From Leptospira langatensis (GTDB lineage Bacteria; Spirochaetota; Leptospiria; Leptospirales; Leptospiraceae): a stretch of DNA of 64,000 nucleotides. Every line of letters starts with the position of its first letter. Positions within the stretch are counted from its first letter, which is position 1. Below the pieces are notes generated by a model, which did no database searches, was not told where the DNA came from, and saw only the letters and a program-made list of their open reading frames with translations. Location of the stretch: contig NZ_RQER01000006.1 in NCBI RefSeq assembly GCF_004770615.1, positions 186,001 to 250,000 on the forward strand, read 5' to 3'. Shown here one piece after another: positions 53,370 to 62,905 of the stretch. Position numbers and translations under genes: made by a program.

Positions 53370-54557
53370 TTACGGGGTAGAACTTGCGTAGATTTTCTTT
53401 AAGTCAGCCGCTATATTCTTCTGCATCGCCTCGTTGGTCCCGCCTCCGATCGATAGAAGAATAGCATCTCTATGCAATCTTTCTACCGGATACTCTCTGC
53501 AATAACCATAGCCGCCTAATACTTGTATTGCGTTTCTAGAAACTCTCTCCGCCATCTGGGTCGCTACCAACTTAGCGGAAGCAGCACCCAAGGAGTTTCG
53601 ATTCTCCGGATGGATCTGAGAAGCCACATCATATACGAGAGCTCTAGCTGCTTGGTAATCCGCATAGGATTCTGCGAGAAGTCTTTGGACCTGGCCGAAT
53701 TCGATCAACTTCTTATCGAATGCCTCTCTATGTAGAATAGAGTATTCACACATAACGTCGATGCAACGCTTTGCAATCCCTAAAGATTGAGCGGCCAAAG
53801 TCACTCTTTCTATCTCCAGGTTTCGCATCATGTGAGTAAGAGCTCCGTCTTCTTTTCCGATAAGGTTCTCCGCTGGGATCTCTACGTTCTCGAATATAAG
53901 TTGCGTTGTAGGAGAAGAGCGCATTCCCATCTTCTCTTCTTTTTTACCGAAGCTGAAACCGGGATAACTGCTCTCTACGATAAAGGAAGTGGTCCTTCTG
54001 GAATCCTTATGGGTCTTTGCATATATCAGAAAGACCTGTCCAACGATCCCGTTGGTGATGAATTGCTTGCGACCGTTCAGTACATACTTATCGCCTTTGC
54101 GGACGGCTACACTTCCCATTCCAAGTACATCCGTGCCCGCGCCTGGCTCAGTCATTCCCATTCCTCCGATCCATTCACCTGATAAGACTTTGGGCAAATA
54201 CTGGGCTCTTTGAGAAGGATTTCCACTGTGGTAGAAATTGTTTACGAATAGGACTTCGTGAGCTAGATACGAAAGAGTGAATCCGGGATCGTACGCGGAA
54301 AATTCCTCGTGAATGATCACACTTGCAACCGGATCCAGTCCCATTCCTCCGTTTTCCTGGGGAACAGTGACTCCAAAGATGCCTAGTTCGGCTCCCAAAC
54401 GACGGAATAATTCTCTGTTAAACGTTTCTTCATCGTCGTGGTCCTTGGCCTGTAAGTCCAAGTTTTCCTTTGCAAACGCACTCACGTTCTCTCTTAACGC
54501 GAGATGATCCTCTGTAGGATTGTATAAATCGATCTTTCTCTCTTGGATTCCCTTCAT
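53370..54557 (-). CDS. acyl-CoA dehydrogenase
   Basis: 395 residues with the usual three parts: N-terminal helical (GIFGVTVPQENGGMGLDPVA), middle beta domain (WIGGMGMTEPGAGTDVLGMG; YVLNGRKQFITNG), C-terminal helical (ERVTLAAQSLGIAKRCIDVM; IQVLGGYGYCREYPVERLHR). It oxidises an acyl-CoA at the alpha-beta bond and passes electrons through FAD to electron-transfer flavoprotein; etfBA lie 3 kb away. The place where short/medium-chain enzymes have the catalytic Glu ('EGT') reads GGGT, so the base is probably elsewhere, as in isovaleryl- or long-chain-type enzymes. Confidence 0.95.
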   Translation of the reverse strand: MKGIQERKIDLYNPTEDHLALRENVSAFAKENLDLQAKDHDDEETFNRELFRRLGAELGIFGVTVPQENGGMGLDPVASVIIHEEFSAYDPGFTLSYLAHEVLFVNNFYHSGNPSQRAQYLPKVLSGEWIGGMGMTEPGAGTDVLGMGSVAVRKGDKYVLNGRKQFITNGIVGQVFLIYAKTHKDSRRTTSFIVESSYPGFSFGKKEEKMGMRSSPTTQLIFENVEIPAENLIGKEDGALTHMMRNLEIERVTLAAQSLGIAKRCIDVMCEYSILHREAFDKKLIEFGQVQRLLAESYADYQAARALVYDVASQIHPENRNSLGAASAKLVATQMAERVSRNAIQVLGGYGYCREYPVERLHRDAILLSIGGGTNEAMQKNIAADLKKIYASSTP

Positions 54558-54793
54558 TCTAAGCCTCTACTAGATAACAACTTAAGTGTTTTTAAATGAG
54601 TCGAAAAAAGCAACCAGTTACCGGGTCCTATTTTACATCGTTTTCATTCTGAGATCTTTCTTTTTTATATTCTTCTCGTAACAAACCATGTTCGCCGCAT
54701 TCGTTCTTTAATTCTTGACCGGATCCGATCCATACCCGAACTTTCTTTTGAGCCTGGGATCCGAATTCGTTTCATATTGCAGAAGGAATCGAC

Positions 54794-57226
54794 TTGGTAA
54801 TTTTTTTCTTTGTATCCGCTCTTATCCTTACCTACCTGATCTCCGTCTTTCTCTTTCACAAAGGACACGTCTTTTCCCTGGAGAGAAACAGTATTGCAAT
54901 CTCTCTTGCAGTCCTGATCCATGGGGTCCTAGCCTTTCTCTTGGTCCTTTTAGGGATCTATAAACTCGCCTATGTAATTTATATTATTCTAATATTTTCC
55001 GGAGCGATCTTCGCTTACCTGTTGATCGCTCGAAAAAACCCTCTTCTTTTTCCTTTAGAGGGGAAGGATCCGAAATCCAAACCGATCTATAGAATCCTAT
55101 TTTGGATCTTAATTCTGTGTGGCTTCGTATTGTATTTCTTCTTTCCTACGGAATACATCAAGGGGGACAGGGACCAAGGAGTGTATCTGGTATTCGCGAG
55201 CCAGATCCAAAAAACAGGAGGCCTGGAATTTTCGGACCCGCACTTTTTAGAGCTCTCTTCTATCTTGGGAGAAGCGATCGTATTCGGATACCCTGCCATC
55301 GAAGCGGACCAATCTGCACCAAAGACGGAGATAAATCTTTCTCCTAGGTTCTTCGCACTCTATCCCTCTTTTCTAGCGATCGCTTTGGATCTCTTCGGAG
55401 TGGAAGGAGCCTTTCGGGTAAATGGGATCTTCGGGATCTTGTTCCTATTTTTTGTTTTTCTTCATACTAAGAGGATTATAGGAGCAAGAGGAGCCATCGT
55501 AGCGGTCTTCTTTGGTTCCTTAAATGCCGCCCAGATCTGGAACCTGAGGACCACACTCTCCGAACCACTGGGGCAGTTTCTTCTTATCTTCTCCCTATAT
55601 CTCGCGCAGTCTAATTTTGAAAGAAAGAATGTACTCAGAATGCTATTTGCAGGAGCCATCCTGGGGCTTAGCAGTTTCAATCGGATCGACAGTCTCATCT
55701 ATTTACCTGCGATCTCTTTCTTAGTCTGCTATTTACTATTGATCCACCGAAAGTACGCTATCTCCGGGATCGCATTTCTACTTGGATTTTCCCTTATGGC
55801 CGTCTTAGGGATCCTATACGGATACTTTTATTCAAAGCCATATCTGATCGATCTCTGGGAAAGAGGCCCTCTTTTAAAGCTCAGCCTTCTCTGCATTCTT
55901 TCTTTGGTATCGACAGGGATCGTATACGTATTCTCTCATTCTTCCGTCGGAAAAAAGATCCTGCACTTATTCAGGACATTTTTACAAGCGCAAAGGGGTC
56001 CATTGCGAATCCTTCTGGCAATCTCCCTATTTGCTTGGATCGGTTTTGCTTATTTCCTGAGACCAAGATTAGGGATCACAGAAACTCTATCTGAGGGGCT
56101 CCTATTCCAAAAGAATTCCTTTCTATGCTTCTTGTTTTACGTTCCTGTGATCTTGGTACTGTTTGCAGTGCAAGGATTCGATACTCTGCTCTTTCGCAGA
56201 AGGAATTTGAGTTCTATTTTCTTTCTGTTTATCGGTTTCTTTTTATTGATCGTGTACTTGTACGAACCGAGTATTCATCCGGATCATTTCTGGGCGTCTA
56301 GAAGATGGATGCTATTCCCGATACCATTTGCGATCCTCATGGGGATCATAGGGCTCAATACATTCCCCGTATCCAAACCGATCTGGAAGAACGCACTTAT
56401 ATTCACTGTGATCTCCAGTAATATCTACAGTCTCTATATTCACGACTCTTTGTTCATTTCAGAGAGGATGCTTTCCGGATATGCAAAAGAATATGAGCGA
56501 CTGGGCTCTTCCTTACCCCAAAAAAACGCATTATATTTTACTAAAAGACAGGATCTTGCTAGTCCACTTCGTTATTTGGAAGAAAAAGATACCTATCTGA
56601 TCTCTAATACGAATGGATTTCTCCCCAAGGTCCTTCCACTCTTGGAAACTGGAAAAGAGATCTATCTCATCGATGAAGATCCGCAACTAGAGAGCCCGGG
56701 CCTTTCCTTGCAGAAGGTGGATCATATTCTTCTCTCCGGTAATTTTCCGATAGAGAGCATCAATCGTTATCCGGATATGTTGTTAGAGAGAACCTCTCTG
56801 CTACAAGTATATCGGATCACGAAGAATACGTCCCCTTCTTCTCGATATTCTAAAGAACATACGGTTCGGATATCCGGCCTGGACCGTTCCTATTCGATCC
56901 GGATCACTAAATCGACTAGTACAGGTCGTTTTTCCGGCTGGGAAGAAGTGATCGGTTATGATAAACATCTCCCCGCAAATCCGAAAGGAAGATATAGGCT
57001 AGAGTTTTCCGGCGAATTTCTCTCCGAGTCTGCCTTCAGTTTGGTGGCAGGAGATAAGGGCAGTCAGGTCCTTCTACCCGAAACCCAGGGAGAAGGTGAC
57101 AATGAGAACCGGAAGGTTGAGTTTTTTCTGGAGAACGATGGGACAGACCAGATCCAGATCCGTTTTCATAGAAAGAAGCAAAGTAGATCCAATGTAAAGT
57201 TTGTAACTCTGTCTAAAATCCTCTGA
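54794..57226 (+). CDS. large multi-spanning membrane protein, GT-C glycosyltransferase-like
   Basis: 810 residues. The TTG start at 54794 is supported by GAAGGA 6 nt upstream. About 12 membrane segments fill residues 1-570 (for example ISLAVLIHGVLAFLLVLLGI; YRILFWILILCGFVLYFFF; FALYPSFLAIALDLFGVEGA), then a soluble C-terminal domain. The first outer loop has KGDRDQGVYLVFASQIQKTG, an acidic motif in the place where GT-C enzymes (PMT, ArnT type) have catalytic Asp. A role in transferring lipid-linked sugars is plausible but not shown. Confidence 0.8.
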   Translation: MVIFFFVSALILTYLISVFLFHKGHVFSLERNSIAISLAVLIHGVLAFLLVLLGIYKLAYVIYIILIFSGAIFAYLLIARKNPLLFPLEGKDPKSKPIYRILFWILILCGFVLYFFFPTEYIKGDRDQGVYLVFASQIQKTGGLEFSDPHFLELSSILGEAIVFGYPAIEADQSAPKTEINLSPRFFALYPSFLAIALDLFGVEGAFRVNGIFGILFLFFVFLHTKRIIGARGAIVAVFFGSLNAAQIWNLRTTLSEPLGQFLLIFSLYLAQSNFERKNVLRMLFAGAILGLSSFNRIDSLIYLPAISFLVCYLLLIHRKYAISGIAFLLGFSLMAVLGILYGYFYSKPYLIDLWERGPLLKLSLLCILSLVSTGIVYVFSHSSVGKKILHLFRTFLQAQRGPLRILLAISLFAWIGFAYFLRPRLGITETLSEGLLFQKNSFLCFLFYVPVILVLFAVQGFDTLLFRRRNLSSIFFLFIGFFLLIVYLYEPSIHPDHFWASRRWMLFPIPFAILMGIIGLNTFPVSKPIWKNALIFTVISSNIYSLYIHDSLFISERMLSGYAKEYERLGSSLPQKNALYFTKRQDLASPLRYLEEKDTYLISNTNGFLPKVLPLLETGKEIYLIDEDPQLESPGLSLQKVDHILLSGNFPIESINRYPDMLLERTSLLQVYRITKNTSPSSRYSKEHTVRISGLDRSYSIRITKSTSTGRFSGWEEVIGYDKHLPANPKGRYRLEFSGEFLSESAFSLVAGDKGSQVLLPETQGEGDNENRKVEFFLENDGTDQIQIRFHRKKQSRSNVKFVTLSKIL

Positions 57227-57272
57227 AAGGAATCCGGCTGGACAGATCCCAAAGGCCTAGCAATCTTCTATC

Positions 57273-57569
57273 ATGCTGTATTCTGTCGTATTAACTTTGA
57301 TTTGCCTCGTAAGTTTAGTATTAGGGCTCCGAGGTTTGGGGAATTCCTCTAAAAACCTGGATGCGATCCGGGGAGCAATCGAAGGATCGATCTCTTCTCC
57401 CTTGCTCAAAACCTCTTGGATCTGGTTTGTTTTTCTAGTTTCTTTCTTTCTCTTACCGTTTTTTTGGGGGCTTACCCTATTCATAAAAACGGATGCGAAT
57501 GTGGTAGTGATCATTTTCGGAATCGTTTGGATCTATTTCTGGAGTAGAACACTCATTCTGTTCCGATAA
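57273..57569 (+). CDS. small two-helix membrane protein
   Basis: 98 residues. Hydrophobic segments SVVLTLICLVSLVLGLRG (N-terminus), WFVFLVSFFLLPFFWGLTLF (about 47-66) and VVVIIFGIVWIYFW (near the end). No known domain. Ribosome site is weak. It lies between the GT-C-like gene and etfB on the same strand. Confidence 0.65.
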   Translation: MLYSVVLTLICLVSLVLGLRGLGNSSKNLDAIRGAIEGSISSPLLKTSWIWFVFLVSFFLLPFFWGLTLFIKTDANVVVIIFGIVWIYFWSRTLILFR

Positions 57570-57666
57570 GGTAGATTTCCCGAAATACCGCCAAAAAAGT
57601 AGTTTGCATTCAAGCTTTTCAGAAATTTCGTGTTTATAGCCCTATTTATTTGGAGAACGAAAGTTC

Positions 57667-58428
57667 ATGAAGATCATCGTTTTAGTGAAACAAGTACCTG
57701 ACACCGAAACGAATATCAAAGTCGGGGACAAGTCCATCAACGAAACCGGAATTAAATGGATTATCTCTCCGTACGACGAATTCGCAATTGAAGAAGGACT
57801 TAGATTACGCGAGAAAAACGGAGGAGAGGTGATTGCTGTATCTCTCGGACCGGACCGCGTGCAAGAGTCTTTACGCCAAGCTTATGCTATGGGAGCAGAC
57901 CGTGCCGTTCAGATCAAAGTGGACAATTACGTTCCATTCGATACGACTCTGACCTCGGAACTGATCGCTAACTTCGCAAAATCAGAAAACGCAGACGTTA
58001 TTATCGGCGGACGCCAATCCATCGACAGCGACAGCTCACAAGTAGTTGTTCAAGTTGCTGAGGCTCTTGGTATCGCTCATATCGCTTTCGCAGTAAGTTT
58101 AGAAATCAGCGGAACCGCAGTGAAATCCACTAAAGAAGTGGAAGGTGGAACTCAAGTTGTTGAGACCAGCCTGCCTGTCGCTATCACAGCTCAAAAAGGA
58201 TTAAACGAACCTCGTTATCCGAACCTGAAAGGTTTGATGGCTGCTAAGAAGAAGCCGATCGAAACCAAAACTCCTGCCGACCTAGGCAACCCTACTAGCA
58301 AGATCGAAGTCGTTGGACTGGAGCCACCTCCACCACGTATTCCTGGTCGTAAGCTGGAAGCGGCTGACGCAAAAGGTTTCGCAGAGCAACTCGTTAAAGC
58401 TCTTCGCGAAGAAGCTAAGGTTATCTAA
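57667..58428 (+). CDS. etfB: electron-transfer flavoprotein beta subunit
   Basis: 253 residues, standard length. Starts MKIIVLVKQVPDTETNIKVG, and has SPYDEFAIEEGLRLREK, YAMGADRAVQI, ADVIIGGRQSIDSDSSQVVV and the adenosine-binding region AITAQKGLNEPRYPNLKGLM typical of EtfB. With EtfA it carries electrons from acyl-CoA dehydrogenases to the quinone pool in the cytosol. etfA follows after 11 bp. Confidence 0.97.
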   Translation: MKIIVLVKQVPDTETNIKVGDKSINETGIKWIISPYDEFAIEEGLRLREKNGGEVIAVSLGPDRVQESLRQAYAMGADRAVQIKVDNYVPFDTTLTSELIANFAKSENADVIIGGRQSIDSDSSQVVVQVAEALGIAHIAFAVSLEISGTAVKSTKEVEGGTQVVETSLPVAITAQKGLNEPRYPNLKGLMAAKKKPIETKTPADLGNPTSKIEVVGLEPPPPRIPGRKLEAADAKGFAEQLVKALREEAKVI

Positions 58429-58439
58429 GGAGAACACCC

Positions 58440-59399
58440 GTGAGCAACGTATTAATCGTAGGCGAACTCAAAAACGGAGAACTCAAAAAGATCTCCAAAG
58501 AAATCACTTCCGCGGGCCGCAAGATCGCAGACGCTCTCGGAGGAAAAGTTACCGCTCTTTTGATCGGATCCGGAGTTGAAAAATTCGCAGGAGACCTGGG
58601 AGCAGTAGGCGCAGACAGCGTAGTAACCGTTAACGCAGGCGACTTCAATGCTGAGACTTGGGCAAATCTGGTTGCAGGAGTGATCAAGGACAAGAATCCA
58701 TCTGTGGTTCTTCTTCCTCACACTTCTCAAGGAAAAGATTATTCCCCAAGAGTGGCAGTGAAAGCTGGCGCAGGGATCGTAGCCGACGTAGTCGGTCTTT
58801 CCGTAGACGGAGGAAAAGTCGTAGCTAAGAAGCCGATCTACTCCGGAAAAGCATACGGTAATTTCAAAGTTACTAGCCCAGTCGCTATCTTCACCGTTCG
58901 TCCGAACTCTCAAGAAGTAGTTCAGAAAGCGGGAGGAGGCGCAGTAGAAGCTGCAAGCCCAGCAGCAGGCGACGCAAAAGTTAAGATCGTATCTTCCGAC
59001 CTAAGCGGTGGGAACAAGGTCCAATTGGCAGAAGCTTCTATCATCGTGTCCGGCGGACGCGGTATCAAAGGACCAGAAAACTGGCCAGTTCTCCAAGGAT
59101 TGGCAGATGTTCTTGGCGCAGCTTTGGGAGCTTCTCGTGCAGCAGTCGATGCTGGCTGGATCCCTCATAGCCACCAAGTTGGTCAGACTGGAAAAACCGT
59201 TTCCCCGAACTGCTATATCGCATGCGGAATCTCCGGAGCGATCCAGCACTTGGCCGGAATGGGCTCTTCTAAGTACATCGTAGCTATAAACAAGGACGGA
59301 GACGCTCCGATCTTCAAAGTTGCTACCTACGGAGTCGTGGGAGATCTTTTCGAAGTCGTGCCAGCTCTTACCGACGAGTTTAAAAAAGTACTTGGATAA
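58440..59399 (+). CDS. etfA: electron-transfer flavoprotein alpha subunit
   Basis: 319 residues. The C-terminal FAD-binding domain is unmistakable: [60 protein letters not shown] and [20 protein letters not shown]. Starts with GTG after AGGAG. Partner of EtfB in the same operon; the downstream lolA-like gene starts 32 bp later. Confidence 0.97.
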   Translation: MSNVLIVGELKNGELKKISKEITSAGRKIADALGGKVTALLIGSGVEKFAGDLGAVGADSVVTVNAGDFNAETWANLVAGVIKDKNPSVVLLPHTSQGKDYSPRVAVKAGAGIVADVVGLSVDGGKVVAKKPIYSGKAYGNFKVTSPVAIFTVRPNSQEVVQKAGGGAVEAASPAAGDAKVKIVSSDLSGGNKVQLAEASIIVSGGRGIKGPENWPVLQGLADVLGAALGASRAAVDAGWIPHSHQVGQTGKTVSPNCYIACGISGAIQHLAGMGSSKYIVAINKDGDAPIFKVATYGVVGDLFEVVPALTDEFKKVLG

Positions 59400-59408
59400 T
59401 TTCGTCTA

Positions 59409-59441
59409 ATGAAGCCATAGTAGGAACGATTATGGCTTCAT
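59409..59441 (+). promoter_or_regulatory. 11-bp inverted repeat enclosing the lolA-like start codon
   Basis: ATGAAGCCATA (59409-59419) and TATGGCTTCAT (59431-59441) are perfect reverse complements with an 11-base loop GTAGGAACGAT. The AGGA ribosome site is in the loop and the ATG (59432) is in the right arm. No T-run follows, so it looks like a translational control hairpin rather than a terminator. Confidence 0.6.
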
Positions 59442-60022
59442 CCAAGGGTATCTTATCCTTTATGGGTGCCGCAGTTCTATTGGTCTGCGGCACTTCTATT
59501 TTATCCGATCCAGGTAGGGATCGACTCAATTCAGTCATCGGAAAGATGAATGAGATCAGTAGTTTTCGGGCCAGCATTACCATTAATAACGAGCTGACCG
59601 GAACCCTTTCTTATAAAAAACCCAATCAGATCCATGTAAAATTCTCCGACGGAAGAGTGATTGCTTCCAACGGACGATATCTCTGGTTTTATTCCCCTTC
59701 CAGAGGGATTGTAGGTAAGCAGGACGTAAAAGGACTGACTGGTGGAATGGCCGGACTATTATCCGGTTACGAAGAAGTGACGCCAGTCGGCGGTTCTATC
59801 CGTCTAAAATCCAATAACCGGACGTACGAGGAAATCGTGGTCACATTGGGACCCGATAATACTCCCAGGACTCTTAGAATGAAAAATAAGGGAAGCGGCG
59901 AATATACCTCCGTAAGCTTTTCCGGCGTGCAAACGAATGTTGGTCTTTCTGCATCACTCTTCAATTTCGGAGCTCCTTCGAACGCACAAATTGTGGAGAA
60001 CCCTCTGAACGAAAGGGAGTAA
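59432..60022 (+). CDS. LolA-like outer-membrane lipoprotein carrier
   Basis: 196 residues with a signal sequence ([19 protein letters not shown]). The mature part has [60 protein letters not shown] and [16 protein letters not shown], matching the LolA/YmgD-type unclosed beta-barrel (strand, then 'f.k.P..r'...'dG..lw.Y.p'). LolA carries lipoproteins across the periplasm, which suits this lipoprotein-rich genome. The ATG is inside an 11-bp hairpin. The next gene begins 3 bp after the stop. Confidence 0.85.
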   Translation: MASSKGILSFMGAAVLLVCGTSILSDPGRDRLNSVIGKMNEISSFRASITINNELTGTLSYKKPNQIHVKFSDGRVIASNGRYLWFYSPSRGIVGKQDVKGLTGGMAGLLSGYEEVTPVGGSIRLKSNNRTYEEIVVTLGPDNTPRTLRMKNKGSGEYTSVSFSGVQTNVGLSASLFNFGAPSNAQIVENPLNERE

Positions 60023-60025
60023 GTC

Positions 60026-61864
60026 TTGTCAAATTCACGTACAGACGCCCATAAGACCTTCGCAGATCTCTATCGCAAATCCCGTTCTGCGGAACACCAA
60101 CAGAAGATAGACGAAGTCATACAAAAATCCAACGACATCTTTATCAGGATCGATCTGATGAAGAAGGTCGACGAGGAATTCGAGCAGAAGAAAAGAGAAG
60201 AGAACAATAACAAGAAACCGGAAGAAGAAGACAAATCTTCCAGAACTTCTGCAGGCTCTTCTTCCGCAAAGACCCCACCTAAGCCAGTCAAGAGACAAAC
60301 GACGGATGCCGGACCTGGACTCGGATTCTTGGCAAACCTCTTCGGTGGAAATGCGAATATCACCAAATTCGCAAAAGAAACCGGAACCGTCGAAGTAGGA
60401 TTCTTAGGAAGGAATTCCAAGATCGCCCCCTCGGTCGAAAGGATCTTTAAGGCCCTAAAAGAGGATCAGATCATCTCCACTCTGCAGGCGCTTCGTTTAG
60501 CGGAAAGCCAAGGCTGGCGACACTGGAGACCTTTAGTATATAATGTTGTTCTAAATTTTAATAAGTTTTTCAATAATTTCATTTCTCTGGACTCCTTATT
60601 CATCGACGAGATCTCCCCGGAGATCTTCCTCAATCGTTCCTTGAAGATGCAGATGTACTATGCTCGTCATCTCTCCCGTAGCGATGCCAGAGAGATCATT
60701 CTAGGCAATGTCCCAGAGCTTGTAAAGAAGGACGAGAAACTCTCCGTGAAACTTCCCTCTATCATTTCGGGCCTAAATTACGGACTGAACCTGGAGAACG
60801 GAAGACCGAAATTGACGGATGCTATTCGAGCCTTCTACGTAGTTTCCAATAAGAAAGTGATCACCTGGGATGAGATCCTAGATTCCCTGAATGTCCCTCC
60901 GATCAACGAGACCAAGTTCCAGGGTGCTCCGGATATCACGAAGGAAGTGGATACAACTCTCATCAAATTATCGGACGATATCCAAACGAGGACGAACAAG
61001 AAGGAAGAGCTTCATGGGCTCAGACAACGTTACTTTAAAATAGATGAGAACGGAAAGATCTCTTTCGATTTCTTGAACGGCGTGGTGGACGATTATTTCG
61101 CTCATCATATGCCGGAGAATATGAACTCGGCCGCATTCAAGTCTTCTTACAAGGGAATGCCTCATAAACTGATCCATATTCTTCTTCGGGACTTTCAATC
61201 CTGCTATACTCCTATTTTAGAAGGAACGGTCAAGATCGGGACCAAGAACCATAATAGGGACGTTCTCGTGATCCAACCCGGTCTATTCAAAACGGAGATC
61301 GAGGAGATCAATAATCTACTTCGCCAATTGGATGCGTTCAACAAGAAGTATCCGAGCTTTCAGTATACATTCACGAACTTCAACCAGAACACAAGCGGCG
61401 GGAACACAGTAGAAGACCAGATCACTGTCAACCTGCTTCGACTTCTCTCAGAGGCTTCCGCATTCATGGGCAAATTCGCCGAGAAGATCAACGTTCTCGT
61501 GGAAAACCATCTTCTTGCAAAGGATTATGAAGCCAAAGGTCAATTGAACGAGAGAGTGCTGGCTTCTAAAGAGAAGGTCATCGAAGAAGTGAAGGTGCTC
61601 CACAGGTTCCTTCCTTATTACGATTCTTCCATGGTTTCCGGCAATCGTCTGAACGGAAAAACACTCGAATACGTTTTTGTGGACATGGCCCAGTTATTAT
61701 TCAATTACGCGGTGATCTATAAGGATAAATTTACCGTGAACAAACTTACCGCGCACAGAAAACTAGACGCGGAACTCACTGCACTCAAAGCGGAGTATGA
61801 ACGTCTATCCGGTAAGACTTTTGACGATCCGCAAAGCAAAATGAACTCCTCGGAGGTACAATGA
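60026..61864 (+). CDS. spirochaete-type conserved cytosolic protein (DUF5312-like)
   Basis: 612 residues, no signal peptide or membrane segment. TTG start 60026 follows AAGGGAG. Residues 50-95 are a charged, low-complexity linker ([20 protein letters not shown], then Ser/Pro/Lys). The rest is helical with no motif I know; I recall similar long proteins in spirochaetes under the label DUF5312, which is tentative. It overlaps trpS by 4 bp (ATGA) and follows lolA by 3 bp, so the three are probably co-translated. Confidence 0.8.
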   Translation: MSNSRTDAHKTFADLYRKSRSAEHQQKIDEVIQKSNDIFIRIDLMKKVDEEFEQKKREENNNKKPEEEDKSSRTSAGSSSAKTPPKPVKRQTTDAGPGLGFLANLFGGNANITKFAKETGTVEVGFLGRNSKIAPSVERIFKALKEDQIISTLQALRLAESQGWRHWRPLVYNVVLNFNKFFNNFISLDSLFIDEISPEIFLNRSLKMQMYYARHLSRSDAREIILGNVPELVKKDEKLSVKLPSIISGLNYGLNLENGRPKLTDAIRAFYVVSNKKVITWDEILDSLNVPPINETKFQGAPDITKEVDTTLIKLSDDIQTRTNKKEELHGLRQRYFKIDENGKISFDFLNGVVDDYFAHHMPENMNSAAFKSSYKGMPHKLIHILLRDFQSCYTPILEGTVKIGTKNHNRDVLVIQPGLFKTEIEEINNLLRQLDAFNKKYPSFQYTFTNFNQNTSGGNTVEDQITVNLLRLLSEASAFMGKFAEKINVLVENHLLAKDYEAKGQLNERVLASKEKVIEEVKVLHRFLPYYDSSMVSGNRLNGKTLEYVFVDMAQLLFNYAVIYKDKFTVNKLTAHRKLDAELTALKAEYERLSGKTFDDPQSKMNSSEVQ

Positions 61865-62835
61865 GGATATTAACCGGGGTACAACCCTCTGGTAAATTGC
61901 ATTTAGGCAATTATTTCTCCGTCATACGTAAGTTAGTCGAATACCAAAATAATGTGGATCTATTCTGTTTCGTGGCGGATATGCACGCGTTGACCACATT
62001 CACTTCTGCAAAGAACCAAACCGAGAACACATACGACGCTGTCTGCGATTTCCTAGCGCTGGGGATCGATCCGGACAAATGCACCTTTTGGATCCAATCC
62101 GAAGTTCCCGAAGTTACAGAGCTAACCTGGTACTTAAGCATGTCCATTACTGTTCCTAAACTGGAACTGGCTCATTCTTATAAGGATAAGGTTGCAAAAG
62201 GGATTACACCTAGCGGCGGACTTTTCTTTTATCCGGTGTTAATGGCTGCGGATATTTTGGCCTTCGATAGCGATCGGGTTCCTGTTGGAAAGGACCAAAA
62301 GCAACATTTGGAATATACCAGGGATATCGCAGAACGTTTCAACGCTCAGTACGGCGATACATTCAAACTCCCCGAGCCTGAGATAGACGAGGAGACCGCT
62401 ATCGTCCCAGGTGTCGACGGAGCGAAGATGTCTAAGTCTTACGGAAACACGATCAATTTCTTTGACGACGAAAAGAAGCTGAAGAAATCCGTGATGGGGA
62501 TCGTAACCGATTCCGCCGGAGTGGATGAAGCAAAGGATTATGAGAAAAGTGTAATATATGCCATCCATTCTCTCTTCTTAGATGCGCAAGGGAAGAAGGA
62601 TCTACAATCCAGATTTTCTACGCCGGGAACCGGATATGGGGATCTAAAAAAAGCTCTCTTGGAGAATATCCTAGATTACTTCGGCCCATATCGCAAAGAA
62701 AGGGAAAAGATTGCCGCCGATCCAGCATTTGTTCGTTCCGTAATGAAGAAGGGTTCGGAAAAAGCGAGATCTACATCTTCCCAGATACTAGATCGGGTCC
62801 GTGGAAAATTGGGGATCGGCCTCTCTCGGATCTAA
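61861..62835 (+). CDS. trpS: tryptophanyl-tRNA synthetase
   Basis: 324 residues, normal for bacterial TrpS. N-terminal [17 protein letters not shown] holds the HIGH-like motif; [36 protein letters not shown] and [13 protein letters not shown] are the tryptophan and ATP-binding parts; [13 protein letters not shown] contains the KMSKS loop from Lys189. It charges tRNA-Trp. Its ATG overlaps the upstream stop. Confidence 0.98.
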   Translation: MRILTGVQPSGKLHLGNYFSVIRKLVEYQNNVDLFCFVADMHALTTFTSAKNQTENTYDAVCDFLALGIDPDKCTFWIQSEVPEVTELTWYLSMSITVPKLELAHSYKDKVAKGITPSGGLFFYPVLMAADILAFDSDRVPVGKDQKQHLEYTRDIAERFNAQYGDTFKLPEPEIDEETAIVPGVDGAKMSKSYGNTINFFDDEKKLKKSVMGIVTDSAGVDEAKDYEKSVIYAIHSLFLDAQGKKDLQSRFSTPGTGYGDLKKALLENILDYFGPYRKEREKIAADPAFVRSVMKKGSEKARSTSSQILDRVRGKLGIGLSRI

Positions 62836-62851
62836 ACCCTCCATTTTTTAA

Positions 62852-62871
62852 TCCGCGGAATTAAAATTCCG
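62852..62871. terminator. hairpin after trpS
   Basis: CGCGGAATT-AA-AATTCCGCG, a perfect 9-bp stem 17 bp after the trpS stop. No T-run follows on the plus strand, so termination is only probable. Confidence 0.45.
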
Positions 62872-62905
62872 CGAGCAATCCTTTCTATTCCCGACAAGCC
62901 CAGAT

